Positions 1-8,200 of a DNA stretch of 64,000 nt are shown here, piece after piece; the first letter of the stretch is position 1; each line of letters opens with the position of its first letter. The translations under genes were made by a program, and so were the position numbers. The stretch covers positions 1,888,501-1,952,500 of the forward strand of contig NZ_CP019344.1 of the NCBI RefSeq assembly GCF_002117125.1, given 5' to 3'. The notes under the pieces are model-generated. The model ran no database searches, was not told where the DNA came from, and saw only the letters and a program-made list of their open reading frames with translations. This DNA is from Nonlabens spongiae (GTDB lineage: Bacteria > Bacteroidota > Bacteroidia > Flavobacteriales > Flavobacteriaceae).

Positions 1-360
1 TATGTCATTGATAGACTAAATGAATACGACCTGGCCTACTTACACCTCTCAGAACCTTTTACAGACGTGAGTGACATCGATCATCTCGTGACTAATATCG
101 CAGAGCATTATAGACCTATTTACAAAGGTAACTTGATAATCAATGGTGGATTTGATCGTGAGTCTGGTAACAAAGTGATTGCAGACGGCCATGCAGATTG
201 TGTTGCCTTTGCAAAACTATTTATAAGCAATCCAGACCTTGTAAAAAGATTTGAACTCAAAGCAGAAACCGCAGACTGGGATCAGGACACCTTCTACACG
301 CAAGGTAGAGAGGGCTACACAGATTATCCCGTGCTGGAAGAAGAAGCTGTCAAGGACTGA
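1..360 (+). CDS. Old Yellow Enzyme family alkene reductase, C-terminal part (5' end outside window)
   Basis: The reading frame is open from base 1 and ends at 358-360, giving the last ~119 residues of an FMN-dependent Old Yellow Enzyme (NemA-like), which reduces activated C=C bonds or nitro groups with NAD(P)H in the cytoplasm. Family signatures seen: LHLSEP, then GNLIINGGFDRESG in the phosphate-binding part of the TIM barrel, DCVAFAKLFISNPDLVKRF, and the near-terminal GREGYTDYP motif. An internal GTG at 67 is not a real start because the family-conserved sequence continues upstream of it. The 3' end overlaps by 37 bp the convergent TetR gene, which may regulate it. Family assignment is firm; substrate unknown. 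Confidence 0.9.
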   Translation, partial: YVIDRLNEYDLAYLHLSEPFTDVSDIDHLVTNIAEHYRPIYKGNLIINGGFDRESGNKVIADGHADCVAFAKLFISNPDLVKRFELKAETADWDQDTFYTQGREGYTDYPVLEEEAVKD

Positions 361-923
361 TTTGCAAGTCCATTAAGAAGCATTTTAGGCAACTCAATTT
401 GAAGATCGGCTATTTCACTGGCCGATCTTTTTGGTATCCATAGGTAGATAGATCTTAGTGTGCTCAGTAAATTAAATAGCATGGTATCTACGTGAAACGA
501 TTTGAACTCTTCATTAGTGATCCCGTCTTCTAGGATTATCTTGAAATCCCGTTCATAATCTTGTCGCATTCTTTGATAAGCCTCGTAGTCTTTTCCCTCA
601 AGGTGCATCCAGTCATTATTTAGCACCGCAAGTTCAGCAGGGTAACTGAGCGCTATATTGATATGGAGCTGTATGAGTTGTTCCGCTTTCGCGAAAGCGG
701 AATCCCCACCAGCACTGATCTCGTTCATACCACTACTAAAACTTTGTGCCACCTTCAAAACAAGAGAAGACAGTATCTCGTGTTTACCAGATATATGATT
801 ATATAGGCTAGATGCTTTGATATCAAGTTCTTCTGCTAGATCTCGCATCGTAATCGCAGAGTAGCCGCGCTCTTTGAATAGTTTTGCTGCAGCATTTAGT
901 ATCGCCTTTTTTCTTTGAGTCAT
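324..923 (-). CDS. TetR/AcrR family transcriptional regulator
   Basis: A 199-residue protein with an N-terminal TetR helix-turn-helix (about residues 5-50: KKAILNAAAKLF, GYSAITMRDLAEEL, SSLYNHISGKHEIL) and a variable alpha-helical ligand domain. The frame extends to 938, but a near-consensus -7 box (TGAATTTG on the minus strand, plus-strand 930-937) overlaps that stretch, so the ATG at 921-923 is preferred. The gene is divergent from the aromatic amino acid hydroxylase and convergent with the Old Yellow Enzyme gene; either may be its target. A perfect genome-repeat palindrome (684-699) sits inside the gene and is read as AFAKA near residue 75-80. The ligand cannot be inferred. Confidence 0.85.
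   Translation of the reverse strand: MTQRKKAILNAAAKLFKERGYSAITMRDLAEELDIKASSLYNHISGKHEILSSLVLKVAQSFSSGMNEISAGGDSAFAKAEQLIQLHINIALSYPAELAVLNNDWMHLEGKDYEAYQRMRQDYERDFKIILEDGITNEEFKSFHVDTMLFNLLSTLRSIYLWIPKRSASEIADLQIELPKMLLNGLANQSLTASSSSTG
684..699. repeat. Dispersed palindrome CGCTTTCGCGAAAGCG, copy 1
   Basis: Perfect 16-bp core inside a longer perfect palindrome (681-702). It lies within the TetR coding sequence and is read as AFAKA. It is one of twelve perfect copies in the window: 684, 18407, 22549, 35655, 39955, 44215, 45954, 48651, 53268, 56375, 59153 and 62573. Confidence 0.95.
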
Positions 924-979
924 GAATGGCAAATTCAAACTTTTTTAAAAACAGAGTTAGCTCACCTGCAAGTTACATT

Positions 980-987
980 TAATTTTA
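980..987 (+). promoter_or_regulatory. -7 box TAATTTTA, 4 nt before the hydroxylase ATG
   Basis: Matches the Bacteroidota -7 consensus TAnnTTTG at 7 of 8 positions and is followed by exactly 4 nt and the ATG at 992. The same spacing occurs at four other genes in the window, suggesting a leaderless mRNA. The -33 box is weak (TTAG at the expected place). Confidence 0.45.
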
Positions 988-991
988 CTAC

Positions 992-2644
992 ATGATTGAA
1001 AATATAGAAAGCAACCCACTTATTGATAGACTACCGCCTCACCTAAAACAGTTTATCAAACCTCAGAACTATGAAGACTATACCGCTCAGGATCAAGCTG
1101 TATGGAGACATGTAATGAGGCGCAATGTTGAATACCTGAGTAAGGTGGCGCATGGATCTTATCTAGATGGTCTCAAAAAAACAGGTATTTCTATTGAAGA
1201 AATTCCCTCCATGTATGGGATGAATCGTATCCTAAAAGAGATAGGCTGGGCTGCAGTTGCAGTAGATGGTTTTATACCTCCAGCAGCTTTTATGGAGTTT
1301 CAAGCTTATAAGATTCTCGTCATAGCATCTGACATAAGAAAAGTGGAGAATATTGAATACACTCCTGCTCCTGACATAATTCATGAAGCGGCGGGACATG
1401 CACCTATCATAGCCAGTCCAGATTACGCTGAATACTTGAGGCGTTTTGGAGAAATAGGTAGTAAAGCTATAAGTAGTGCTCATGATCACGAGGTTTATGA
1501 AGCTGTGCGACTATTGAGTATTTTGAAAGAATCAAGAACTTCAGAAAATCAAGAGGAACTGACCTCAGAAATAAAAAAAGCTGAATGTGAGATCGATCGA
1601 CTTCAAAATAAAAAGGTTGAGCCTAGTGAAATGGCTCTTATACGTAATTTACACTGGTGGACTGTTGAATATGGTCTTGTGGGCGACCTTAACAACCCTA
1701 AAATCTATGGTGCTGGACTTCTATCTAGTATAGGAGAAAGTAAGACATGTTTAAATCCTGAAGTCGAAAAAAGACCTTATAGTATTCAAGCTGCCTATCA
1801 AGATTTTGATATCACGCAAAAACAACCTTTTCTCTATGTCACACCAGATTTTGCGTATCTGAGTGAAGTCCTAGAGGAGTTTGCAAATACCATGGCAGTA
1901 AGGAAAGGTGGTCATCGAGGATTAAAAAAATTGATTGAATCTAAGTCTCTCGGAACTATAGAACTGAGTACCGGACTCCAAATTTCTGGAGTTTTCTCAC
2001 GCATGATTTTAAATGAAGACAATGAAGTAGTCTTCTTTAAAACCCAAGGTAAAAGCGCTCTCGCTTACCGCGAAAAAGAGCTCATAGGTCATGGCGTTGC
2101 TGCTCACGCAAATGGATTCTTATCACCTATCGGCAAATTAAAAGGGATCAATCTCGCCATTGAAGACATGGGACCTAGAGATCTTCAAGCGTACAACTTT
2201 TACGATAATCAGCGTATTGAATTCACCTATGAAAGCGGAATTACCGTAGAAGGGCTCAATATTACCGGAATGAGAAATATCAATGGAAAATTGATGCTTA
2301 TTCAATTTACGGATTGTACGGTAACCTACAAGGATGAAATTTTGTTCACACCCCAAGATGGAATTTTAAATTTAGCAGTAGGTAAGGAAATTGTTAGCGC
2401 TTACGCAGGACCAGCTGATTATCATAGCTTTGATCTAGTGTATCACAAGAGCACTACAGAAACGTACCAGTCAAGACTTTCTGAGAGGCAGAGAAATATC
2501 GACTTTTTATATTCTCGAGTCCGTCAAATGAGAAAAGATAAGCAAGTGGACATTCAAAAGTTAGATGAACTTATTGATGAGGTAAACAACACTTATCCAG
2601 ATGAGTGGTTACTTATGAATGAACTCAAAGAATTGAAATTATAA
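992..2644 (+). CDS. Aromatic amino acid hydroxylase (phenylalanine 4-monooxygenase-like), long form
   Basis: A 550-residue pterin- and iron-dependent aromatic amino acid hydroxylase, predicted to convert Phe to Tyr (Trp or Tyr cannot be excluded as substrate). The catalytic domain fills about residues 15-310. The iron ligands are visible: HEAAGHAP (His131, His136) and the Glu in HWWTVEYGL (about residue 226). About 240 further residues (310-550) form a C-terminal region absent from short proteobacterial PhhA; similarly long versions occur in Bacteroidota, and the function of this part is not known to me. The start is supported by the -7 box 4 nt upstream. The gene is divergent from a TetR regulator. 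Confidence 0.9.
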   Translation: MIENIESNPLIDRLPPHLKQFIKPQNYEDYTAQDQAVWRHVMRRNVEYLSKVAHGSYLDGLKKTGISIEEIPSMYGMNRILKEIGWAAVAVDGFIPPAAFMEFQAYKILVIASDIRKVENIEYTPAPDIIHEAAGHAPIIASPDYAEYLRRFGEIGSKAISSAHDHEVYEAVRLLSILKESRTSENQEELTSEIKKAECEIDRLQNKKVEPSEMALIRNLHWWTVEYGLVGDLNNPKIYGAGLLSSIGESKTCLNPEVEKRPYSIQAAYQDFDITQKQPFLYVTPDFAYLSEVLEEFANTMAVRKGGHRGLKKLIESKSLGTIELSTGLQISGVFSRMILNEDNEVVFFKTQGKSALAYREKELIGHGVAAHANGFLSPIGKLKGINLAIEDMGPRDLQAYNFYDNQRIEFTYESGITVEGLNITGMRNINGKLMLIQFTDCTVTYKDEILFTPQDGILNLAVGKEIVSAYAGPADYHSFDLVYHKSTTETYQSRLSERQRNIDFLYSRVRQMRKDKQVDIQKLDELIDEVNNTYPDEWLLMNELKELKL

Positions 2645-2650
2645 TTGATT

Positions 2651-3323
2651 TTAAATGTTGAATTCTAAAGTAATTTTAGTACCCACAGAAGGTATGCTAC
2701 TTATTTTGAGATCTCCATTGAGGGACTGAGCACTAGCGTGCATTAGTTTTATGCCGCTGCCTTTTGCAACTTCAATAGAATCGTATCCTTGACCATTATC
2801 ATGACAAATTATACTAACTGAACGTTTCTTAAAGGTTATAAGGTGAATATAAAAATCTGCAGCTGAGTGCTCAATCGCATTGTGAGCAGATTCTAAAAGA
2901 TATTGCCCAATGAAAAAACCTTGCCTTTTGTTAGTTTTATACTTAAGTCTTCTGGGTAGTTTATTTTGAAGTTAGGTACTGGTTGGTGATCAACGGAAAG
3001 TATTTGGTGCAGTCCTTGGTTTAATGATTTTATTTTGTCCAAATTGATAGTCTTAGCTTCAATCAGATTGTTAATTAAAAAATGATAAGCTGATTTTTTA
3101 CACCTGATGGGAACTGTTCAAGATTCTGTTTTTCATTTTCTAAAAATTGGTTGTCTTTGTACAGTTCATCTTTTATTAAAGTAATTTTTTTGGCCCGATT
3201 TTGACTTTCAAAATAATCGAGAATAGAAATGACAACTAATCCTATAGCTATACCTAAGAAAATGTAATTTACAATAGTCATATTCCAATTTACAAAAATG
3301 TTTAGTATGTCATTACAGCTCAA
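2651..3323 (-). pseudogene. Histidine kinase remnant (GHKL ATPase), two frameshifts
   Basis: The first segment (3323 to 3075) encodes a membrane helix (IFLGIAIGLVVISILDYF) and the start of a coiled coil, then stops after a T6 run near 3073-3080. The next frame continues with NNLIEAKTINLDKIKSLNQG and PVPNFKINYPEDL, and is itself broken near 2915-2925. The third frame then reads a clear GHKL ATPase domain: YLLESAHNAIEHS (N-box-like), CHDNGQGYD (G1), GSGIKLMHASAQSLNGDL (G2) and GTKITLEFNI, ending at TAA 2651-2653. No DHp histidine is seen, so the phosphoacceptor part is lost or replaced. Read as a decayed sensor kinase ending 6 bp from the hydroxylase stop. Frames were checked by hand. Confidence 0.7.
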
Positions 3324-3371
3324 CTTTAATGAATTTTAGAGACATACCAATTCCAGATAGAATTCTTTATT

Positions 3372-3401
3372 AAAAAAGCGATCCAACTGGATCGCTTTTT
3401 A
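3372..3401 (-). terminator. Rho-independent terminator of the surface-protein cassette
   Basis: Perfect 12-bp stem (AAAAAGCGATCC / GGATCGCTTTTT) with an AACT loop. It lies 22 bp past the stop of the leftward gene at 3424 and has a T-run in that direction. It is nearly symmetric and may work both ways. Confidence 0.85.
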
Positions 3402-3423
3402 TCTATGTAGTCAGTTTCAGGAC

Positions 3424-4071
3424 TCAGTCAAACAAGAAGTTCACCCAGTCCGTACCATTGAAGTAGGCGTAGCCTACCTTGAGTGAGTCGGAGGCATTTG
3501 TGTTGAACACCAGCAGGGAAGTTGCGGGATCCAGAATCGTCACGCGATCTGAACAGCCCTGTAGTGCCACCCTTGGGATCATCACGCCCCTGTTGCTGGA
3601 GTTCACGTGAAGTACCGCACTATCGTCAGGGGTATCGATGTTGATGCCCACGCCCGTATTGAGCGCAAGGCTGTCTATAAATGCAACCGTGGATCTTTGC
3701 GCGAGCGCTCGGTCCACCACTCCATCTCCGTCCGTATCCACTTCCGCACGTACCACGGCCACGGTCTGTACCTTGCTGAAGAGAAAGCTCTCAAACCTTC
3801 CCGATCCATCGGTCTTTCCATTCACCGTTGCAAGGGTTGCCTCCCCACTCTCCACCGTCAGGCGTACCGATACTCCCGGCATAAGCTGGCCCTCAGTGTC
3901 CCTTAGGGTAAGTCCCACCTGGCCACCATCGCCCAGCATATCTCCCACCGCATCCACGGCCTCAAAACGGGACTGCTCCAGATCGGGCATGCCCCTATCC
4001 AGCCCGGTATCTGCAAGGCCTACTGCCATGCATAAGGATACCATCGCTAATATCAACCTGTTTTTTCTCAT
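3424..4071 (-). CDS. Secreted protein with Ig-like domain and the shared C-terminal domain
   Basis: A 215-residue protein with a likely N-terminal signal sequence (RLILAMVSLCMAVGLA). Residues ~45-115 resemble a bacterial Ig-like/invasin-type fold (GQVGLTLRDTEGQLMPGVSVRLTVESGEA..., GKTDGSGRFES). Residues ~135-215 are the same C-terminal domain found in the two upstream genes: GVGI...PDDSAVLHVNSSNRGVMIPRVAL, then PATSLLVFNTNASDSL and a Trp-containing end (YFNGTDWVNF). It is the last and smallest member of the three-gene cassette, 111 bp after the previous gene. Its base composition is visibly GC-richer than the flanks. Function unknown; probably surface-exposed or part of an extracellular assembly. 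Confidence 0.75.
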   Translation of the reverse strand: MRKNRLILAMVSLCMAVGLADTGLDRGMPDLEQSRFEAVDAVGDMLGDGGQVGLTLRDTEGQLMPGVSVRLTVESGEATLATVNGKTDGSGRFESFLFSKVQTVAVVRAEVDTDGDGVVDRALAQRSTVAFIDSLALNTGVGINIDTPDDSAVLHVNSSNRGVMIPRVALQGCSDRVTILDPATSLLVFNTNASDSLKVGYAYFNGTDWVNFLFD

Positions 4072-4182
4072 CTCTTTCTTCTATCTTTTATGATCCTTCC
4101 CTTTCAGGAGAGACCACTTATGGTTTAATTGATTATAGTTTACAGACGTTCTTACGTTGCTCAATTCTAGGTCTTTGATCTC

Positions 4183-5196
4183 CTATCGCGCACAGACGCT
4201 CTTCCACTCGCTTCCATCCCAGAACACGAAACCGACCTCCAGCCCACCAACGGCTGCCGTGTTGTATACCAACAGTGTTACCGCGGGATTGGTTATCGTG
4301 GCCGTATCCGCCGTACCGGTAAGCGCCACCCTGGGGATCAATACCCCTTTATCCGTACCGGCAACTTCAAGCACCGTTGAACTGTCTGGAGTCTCCGTAC
4401 CTATTCCAACGTGGCCACCCGTATTGAAGCTGGACACATCGGTCGTGAACTGTATCGCGGTGGGCGATCCCAGGGTCACCGTCGTATCTGGCGTACCGTT
4501 CCCTGTAGTGTCGTACATGGCCGTGAACTCCGATACGCCCGCACTTGCCGAGGTTACCGTACTCTCGTAGATACCCGAGGCATTGGTCGTGCCGCTCGGA
4601 CTCGTGATGCTGGCAGGCCCACTGGTCTTCACAAACATCACCGCAACTCCATCCTGTGGGACGCCGCCGCTTCCTATCAGGCTTATGCGCAGCGTTGCCG
4701 TGTCGCCCATCGTATCCCCAAGCGAGTCCGGAGCGGACAGCTTGAACATCTGTGGGGTGTCGCTCGCACTGCAGTCGTTAAAGACCACCACGTCCAGCTC
4801 GCGCTCCGACGTGTTGGTGTCAGAGTCCGTACCCACCACCGTCACGCTGTAGAGGTTGTTCCCGTCAGTGTCCAGGGGCGACTCGTAGTCGCGCTCCACC
4901 ATGCTCACCACTCCGTTTGAGGAGTTGATCGTGAACAGGGACGCATCAGGACCGGAAAGGCTGTAGGTAACCGTGCCCACCGGTGTGCCCGTGATGCTTG
5001 CCGCCGGGCTGGTGTAGGCAACGTTCTCGTTCACGCCCTGGTCGCCGTAGCTGTCGACGCTGAACTGCGCCATGAGCGAGAGCGGTAGCAGCAAAAGTGA
5101 CAACATGAGTCCAAATGACGACTGGTTGCCGGTTTTGGAACTATTTTGGTTTCTTTTGTTTTGGTAATCCATTCTCAAGATTCGTTTTGGGTCCAT
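4183..5196 (-). CDS. Secreted protein: cadherin-like, Ig-like and shared C-terminal domain
   Basis: A 337-residue protein. A hydrophobic signal segment (FGLMLSLLLLPLSLMAQ) follows a long basic leader; an alternative ATG lies at 5172. Order: a cadherin-like repeat (~50-140: NENVAYTSP, GTVTYSLSGPDASLFTI, GVVSMVERDYESP), an Ig-like/invasin-type domain (~150-245: GDTATLRISLIG, PSGTTNASGIYESTV), and the shared C-terminal domain (~260-337: VGIGTETPDSSTVLEVAGTD, KGVLIPRVAL, GLEVGFVFWDGSEWKSVC). The same three-domain tail ends the giant upstream protein, so this gene looks like a shortened copy of its C-terminus. GC-rich relative to the window. Function inferred only as surface or extracellular. Confidence 0.8.
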   Translation of the reverse strand: MDPKRILRMDYQNKRNQNSSKTGNQSSFGLMLSLLLLPLSLMAQFSVDSYGDQGVNENVAYTSPAASITGTPVGTVTYSLSGPDASLFTINSSNGVVSMVERDYESPLDTDGNNLYSVTVVGTDSDTNTSERELDVVVFNDCSASDTPQMFKLSAPDSLGDTMGDTATLRISLIGSGGVPQDGVAVMFVKTSGPASITSPSGTTNASGIYESTVTSASAGVSEFTAMYDTTGNGTPDTTVTLGSPTAIQFTTDVSSFNTGGHVGIGTETPDSSTVLEVAGTDKGVLIPRVALTGTADTATITNPAVTLLVYNTAAVGGLEVGFVFWDGSEWKSVCAR

Positions 5197-5222
5197 GCCC
5201 GGTTCTATGTTTTGTTGGGTCC

Positions 5223-5238
5223 CGCTTCCGCGAAAGCG
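5223..5238. repeat. Dispersed palindrome, one-mismatch variant CGCTTCCGCGAAAGCG
   Basis: Fifteen of 16 bases match the window-wide core. It lies in the 59-bp gap between the giant gene and its downstream neighbour and has the typical right flank (AGAC). Confidence 0.8.
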
Positions 5239-5255
5239 AGACCGAAATTTGAAAT

Positions 5256-8200
5256 CTACTGTCTCAACTGATCACGTTCCAGACAGATACTCCTCCACTC
5301 TGCACCATCGAAGAACACAAAACCTACACCTAAAGAAGGACTCGCGTTTGTGTTGTAGACAAGCAGTGAAGTCGCTGGATTAGGGATCGTACTGGTATCC
5401 GAACAGCTCAACAGGGCCACGCTAGGTATGAGCACTCCCTTGTCCTCACTGAATACCTCAAGTACCGATGATGGGTGTGGCATGCTCACGGCTATTCCTA
5501 CCTCTCCACAGGCTTCCCTGTCGTCGATGCTGGATAGGAACCTCACCGGTGTCGGGTTGCCCAGTTCCACATCGGTATCTGGTGCTCCGGTGGTAGCGGC
5601 ATACCTCGCGGAGAAGGTAGGCGTGCCCACGACCGTGCTCGATACCGTCGCACTGAACAATCCACTGGCATCTGTGGTTCCCGTGCTGGTCGTCACGAAG
5701 CTCGCGCTGCCGCTCTCGAGGCTTATGCTCACCTGAACGCCTGATCTCGGAGCTCCACTGGCATCGGTAACCTCGACCTGTAGCACCGCGTTGTCACTGC
5801 TGGAGGCAACGCCTATCGGATCCGTTGCCCTCAACTTGTTCTGTACCACGTCTATGTCCTCGCATTCGTTGTTCACGATTACCGTGAAGTCATCTGTGGC
5901 AACCGGGCCCACGCTCGAGGTCGAAATGATCGTGAGGTTGTAGAAGTTGTTGGTGTTGTCATCAACCGGGTTCTCGAAGTCCCGCGCCACCATGCTCACC
6001 ACTCCCGTTACAGGGTCGATCGTGAAGTCCGCTGCGTCAACGCCACCCAGGCTATAGGTAATCGTGCCGCCGGGTGAGTTGGTCAGGGTGGGAGCCACGG
6101 AAGTGAACGCATTGTTCTCCAGTACGGTCTGTGTAGGCATGTCCACCTCAAAGTCAAGAACATCCCTATAGTCCACGTCACCTCCCGCAAGAACATCTCC
6201 ATCGGTATCGGTGAAGTTGTCCGTCTGGGTGCCGTCATACTTACCGCTTGGATCGTCATAGCCATCACCGGCCACAGGATCATCCACGGTATCTTCAAGA
6301 CCGTTGTTGCCTACTACTCCGTCCGTGCGGCCATCGCCATTTGCATCCGTCAGACCGTCTCCGCTCTCGTCTATGTCAAAAAGGCCATCGTTGTCGGAGT
6401 CGGTATCCAGATAGTCAGGAAGGTCCGTGCCGTCCGTATTCTCTGGAGTTATACCAATACTTCCATCACCATTAGCATTTCCATTAGGAGTTACGTCGTA
6501 AGCATTATCCAAACCATCTCCATCATCATCTAGTCCAGTCGGAGCAATATACCCCACTGTTGATTGTGATTCAATGTTGTCCGGTATGCCGTCGTTGTCC
6601 GAGTCCAGGTCAAGACTGTTCACTATACCATCACCATCACTATCACCTTCTACAAGTAAGCATGAATTTGTGATAGTTGCTTCGATCCATTCAGTCCTAC
6701 CACCCGAACGAACAGTCATATCAATCTGGATGAACTGAGTCTCATTTGCGAGGGTATAATTGTAAAATGAAGTAGTATTTACATTAACCTGATTAGTTTG
6801 TGGGTTCGTTCCACCTCCAGGGATGTAAGTTCCTCCAGTTGTTTCTGAAGTAACAGCTGTTCTATTTTGTGTGCCATTCCCCCAAATATCCAGTCTTATC
6901 ACTGAGCCTGACTGATAGACTTGACCTAAATCAATCACGAAGTAATGATTAACGCTATTCATTGCAACACCATCGTCGGCAGTAGCCACTCCATCGTTTA
7001 TCGCACTGAAGTTAGTATTGCCTGTTAGAACATTTGATTCTCCCTGAACAGCACTAGAGACTGGAACCGAAGATGAATTACATTCTATTTGACCGTTAAA
7101 TTCCTCAGAATCCAAAATCCCATCATTATCGTCATCGATATCTACAGCATCTGGAACACCGTCACCATCAGTATCTAGCTCTACAGTGACTGTAACAAAT
7201 GCATTGTCACAATTTGTTGTAGTACCAGTACCTTCTTGACATATTCTGTATTCAATCGTATAAACACCAGCCTGAACCCCTGCTCCAACATTTACATCTC
7301 CTGTTAAAGGATCCACAATAACTCCAGCATTAGTTGTACTGATTTGTGTAATATCGACATTTGCAACAGTAGCTTGTAAACCATCAACAGTATCATTATC
7401 CAGCACATTGATTATTCCGTTACTTGCTACTCCAGCAGTTGCACTAGCAGCATCATCAATTGCGTTGATTTCTGGAATATCTCGATAATCAACGTCTCCA
7501 CCAATCAAAACATCACCATCTGTATCCGTGAAATTATCATCTTGTGTATCATCAAATTTTCCATTTACATCTGAATAATCGTCAATACCACCAGCGTCTA
7601 CAGTGTTATCTAAACCATTGACTCCTACTGCTCCATCCGTACGACCATCATTATCTGCATCTGTTAAACCATCGCCACTTTCATCAATATCGAAGAAGCC
7701 ATCATTATCTGAATCAATATCTAAGTAATCAGGGAGATCAGTACCATCTGTATTTTCTGGATCTAAACCATTACTTCCAGTTCCATCAGAATTACCAAAT
7801 GGGGTATCGTCATAAGCATCATCCAAACCATCCTCATCATTATCCACGCCTAAAGGGGCAGTATAACCTGTAGTGCTTTGAGCTTCTATATTATCTGGAA
7901 TACCATCGTTATCAGAATCAAGATCTAAATTGTTCGGAATACCATCATCATCAAAATCACAATCCGAAATTGAACCATAGATAGATCCAGTTGCTAGTGT
8001 CTGTCCTGTTACATCCTGATCTATAATGAATGTATTGGTAGTTCCTGAATTCAGAGTTACAGTGTTGAATGTATTGCCGTTAATCAAAACTAGAGGGAAT
8101 AATGGTCCATTAGTCACCTTGCTTCCGAAGAAACTAACATTACCGCTATCATCAATTATAAGCCTAATTAATGGTGTATCCACATTGGATTCAGGACGAT

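Noticed and set aside
2061..2082. Palindrome-like CTCGCTTACCGCGAAAAAGAG in the aromatic hydroxylase gene
   Set aside because: Too many mismatches to the core, and the encoded LAYREKEL stretch looks like normal family sequence, so it is not counted as a repeat copy.
3638..4093. Plus-strand frames opposite the three surface-protein genes, and many others opposite the giant gene
   Set aside because: They are shadows of repetitive coding DNA (Ser/Pro/Ile-rich, low complexity) without start signals.
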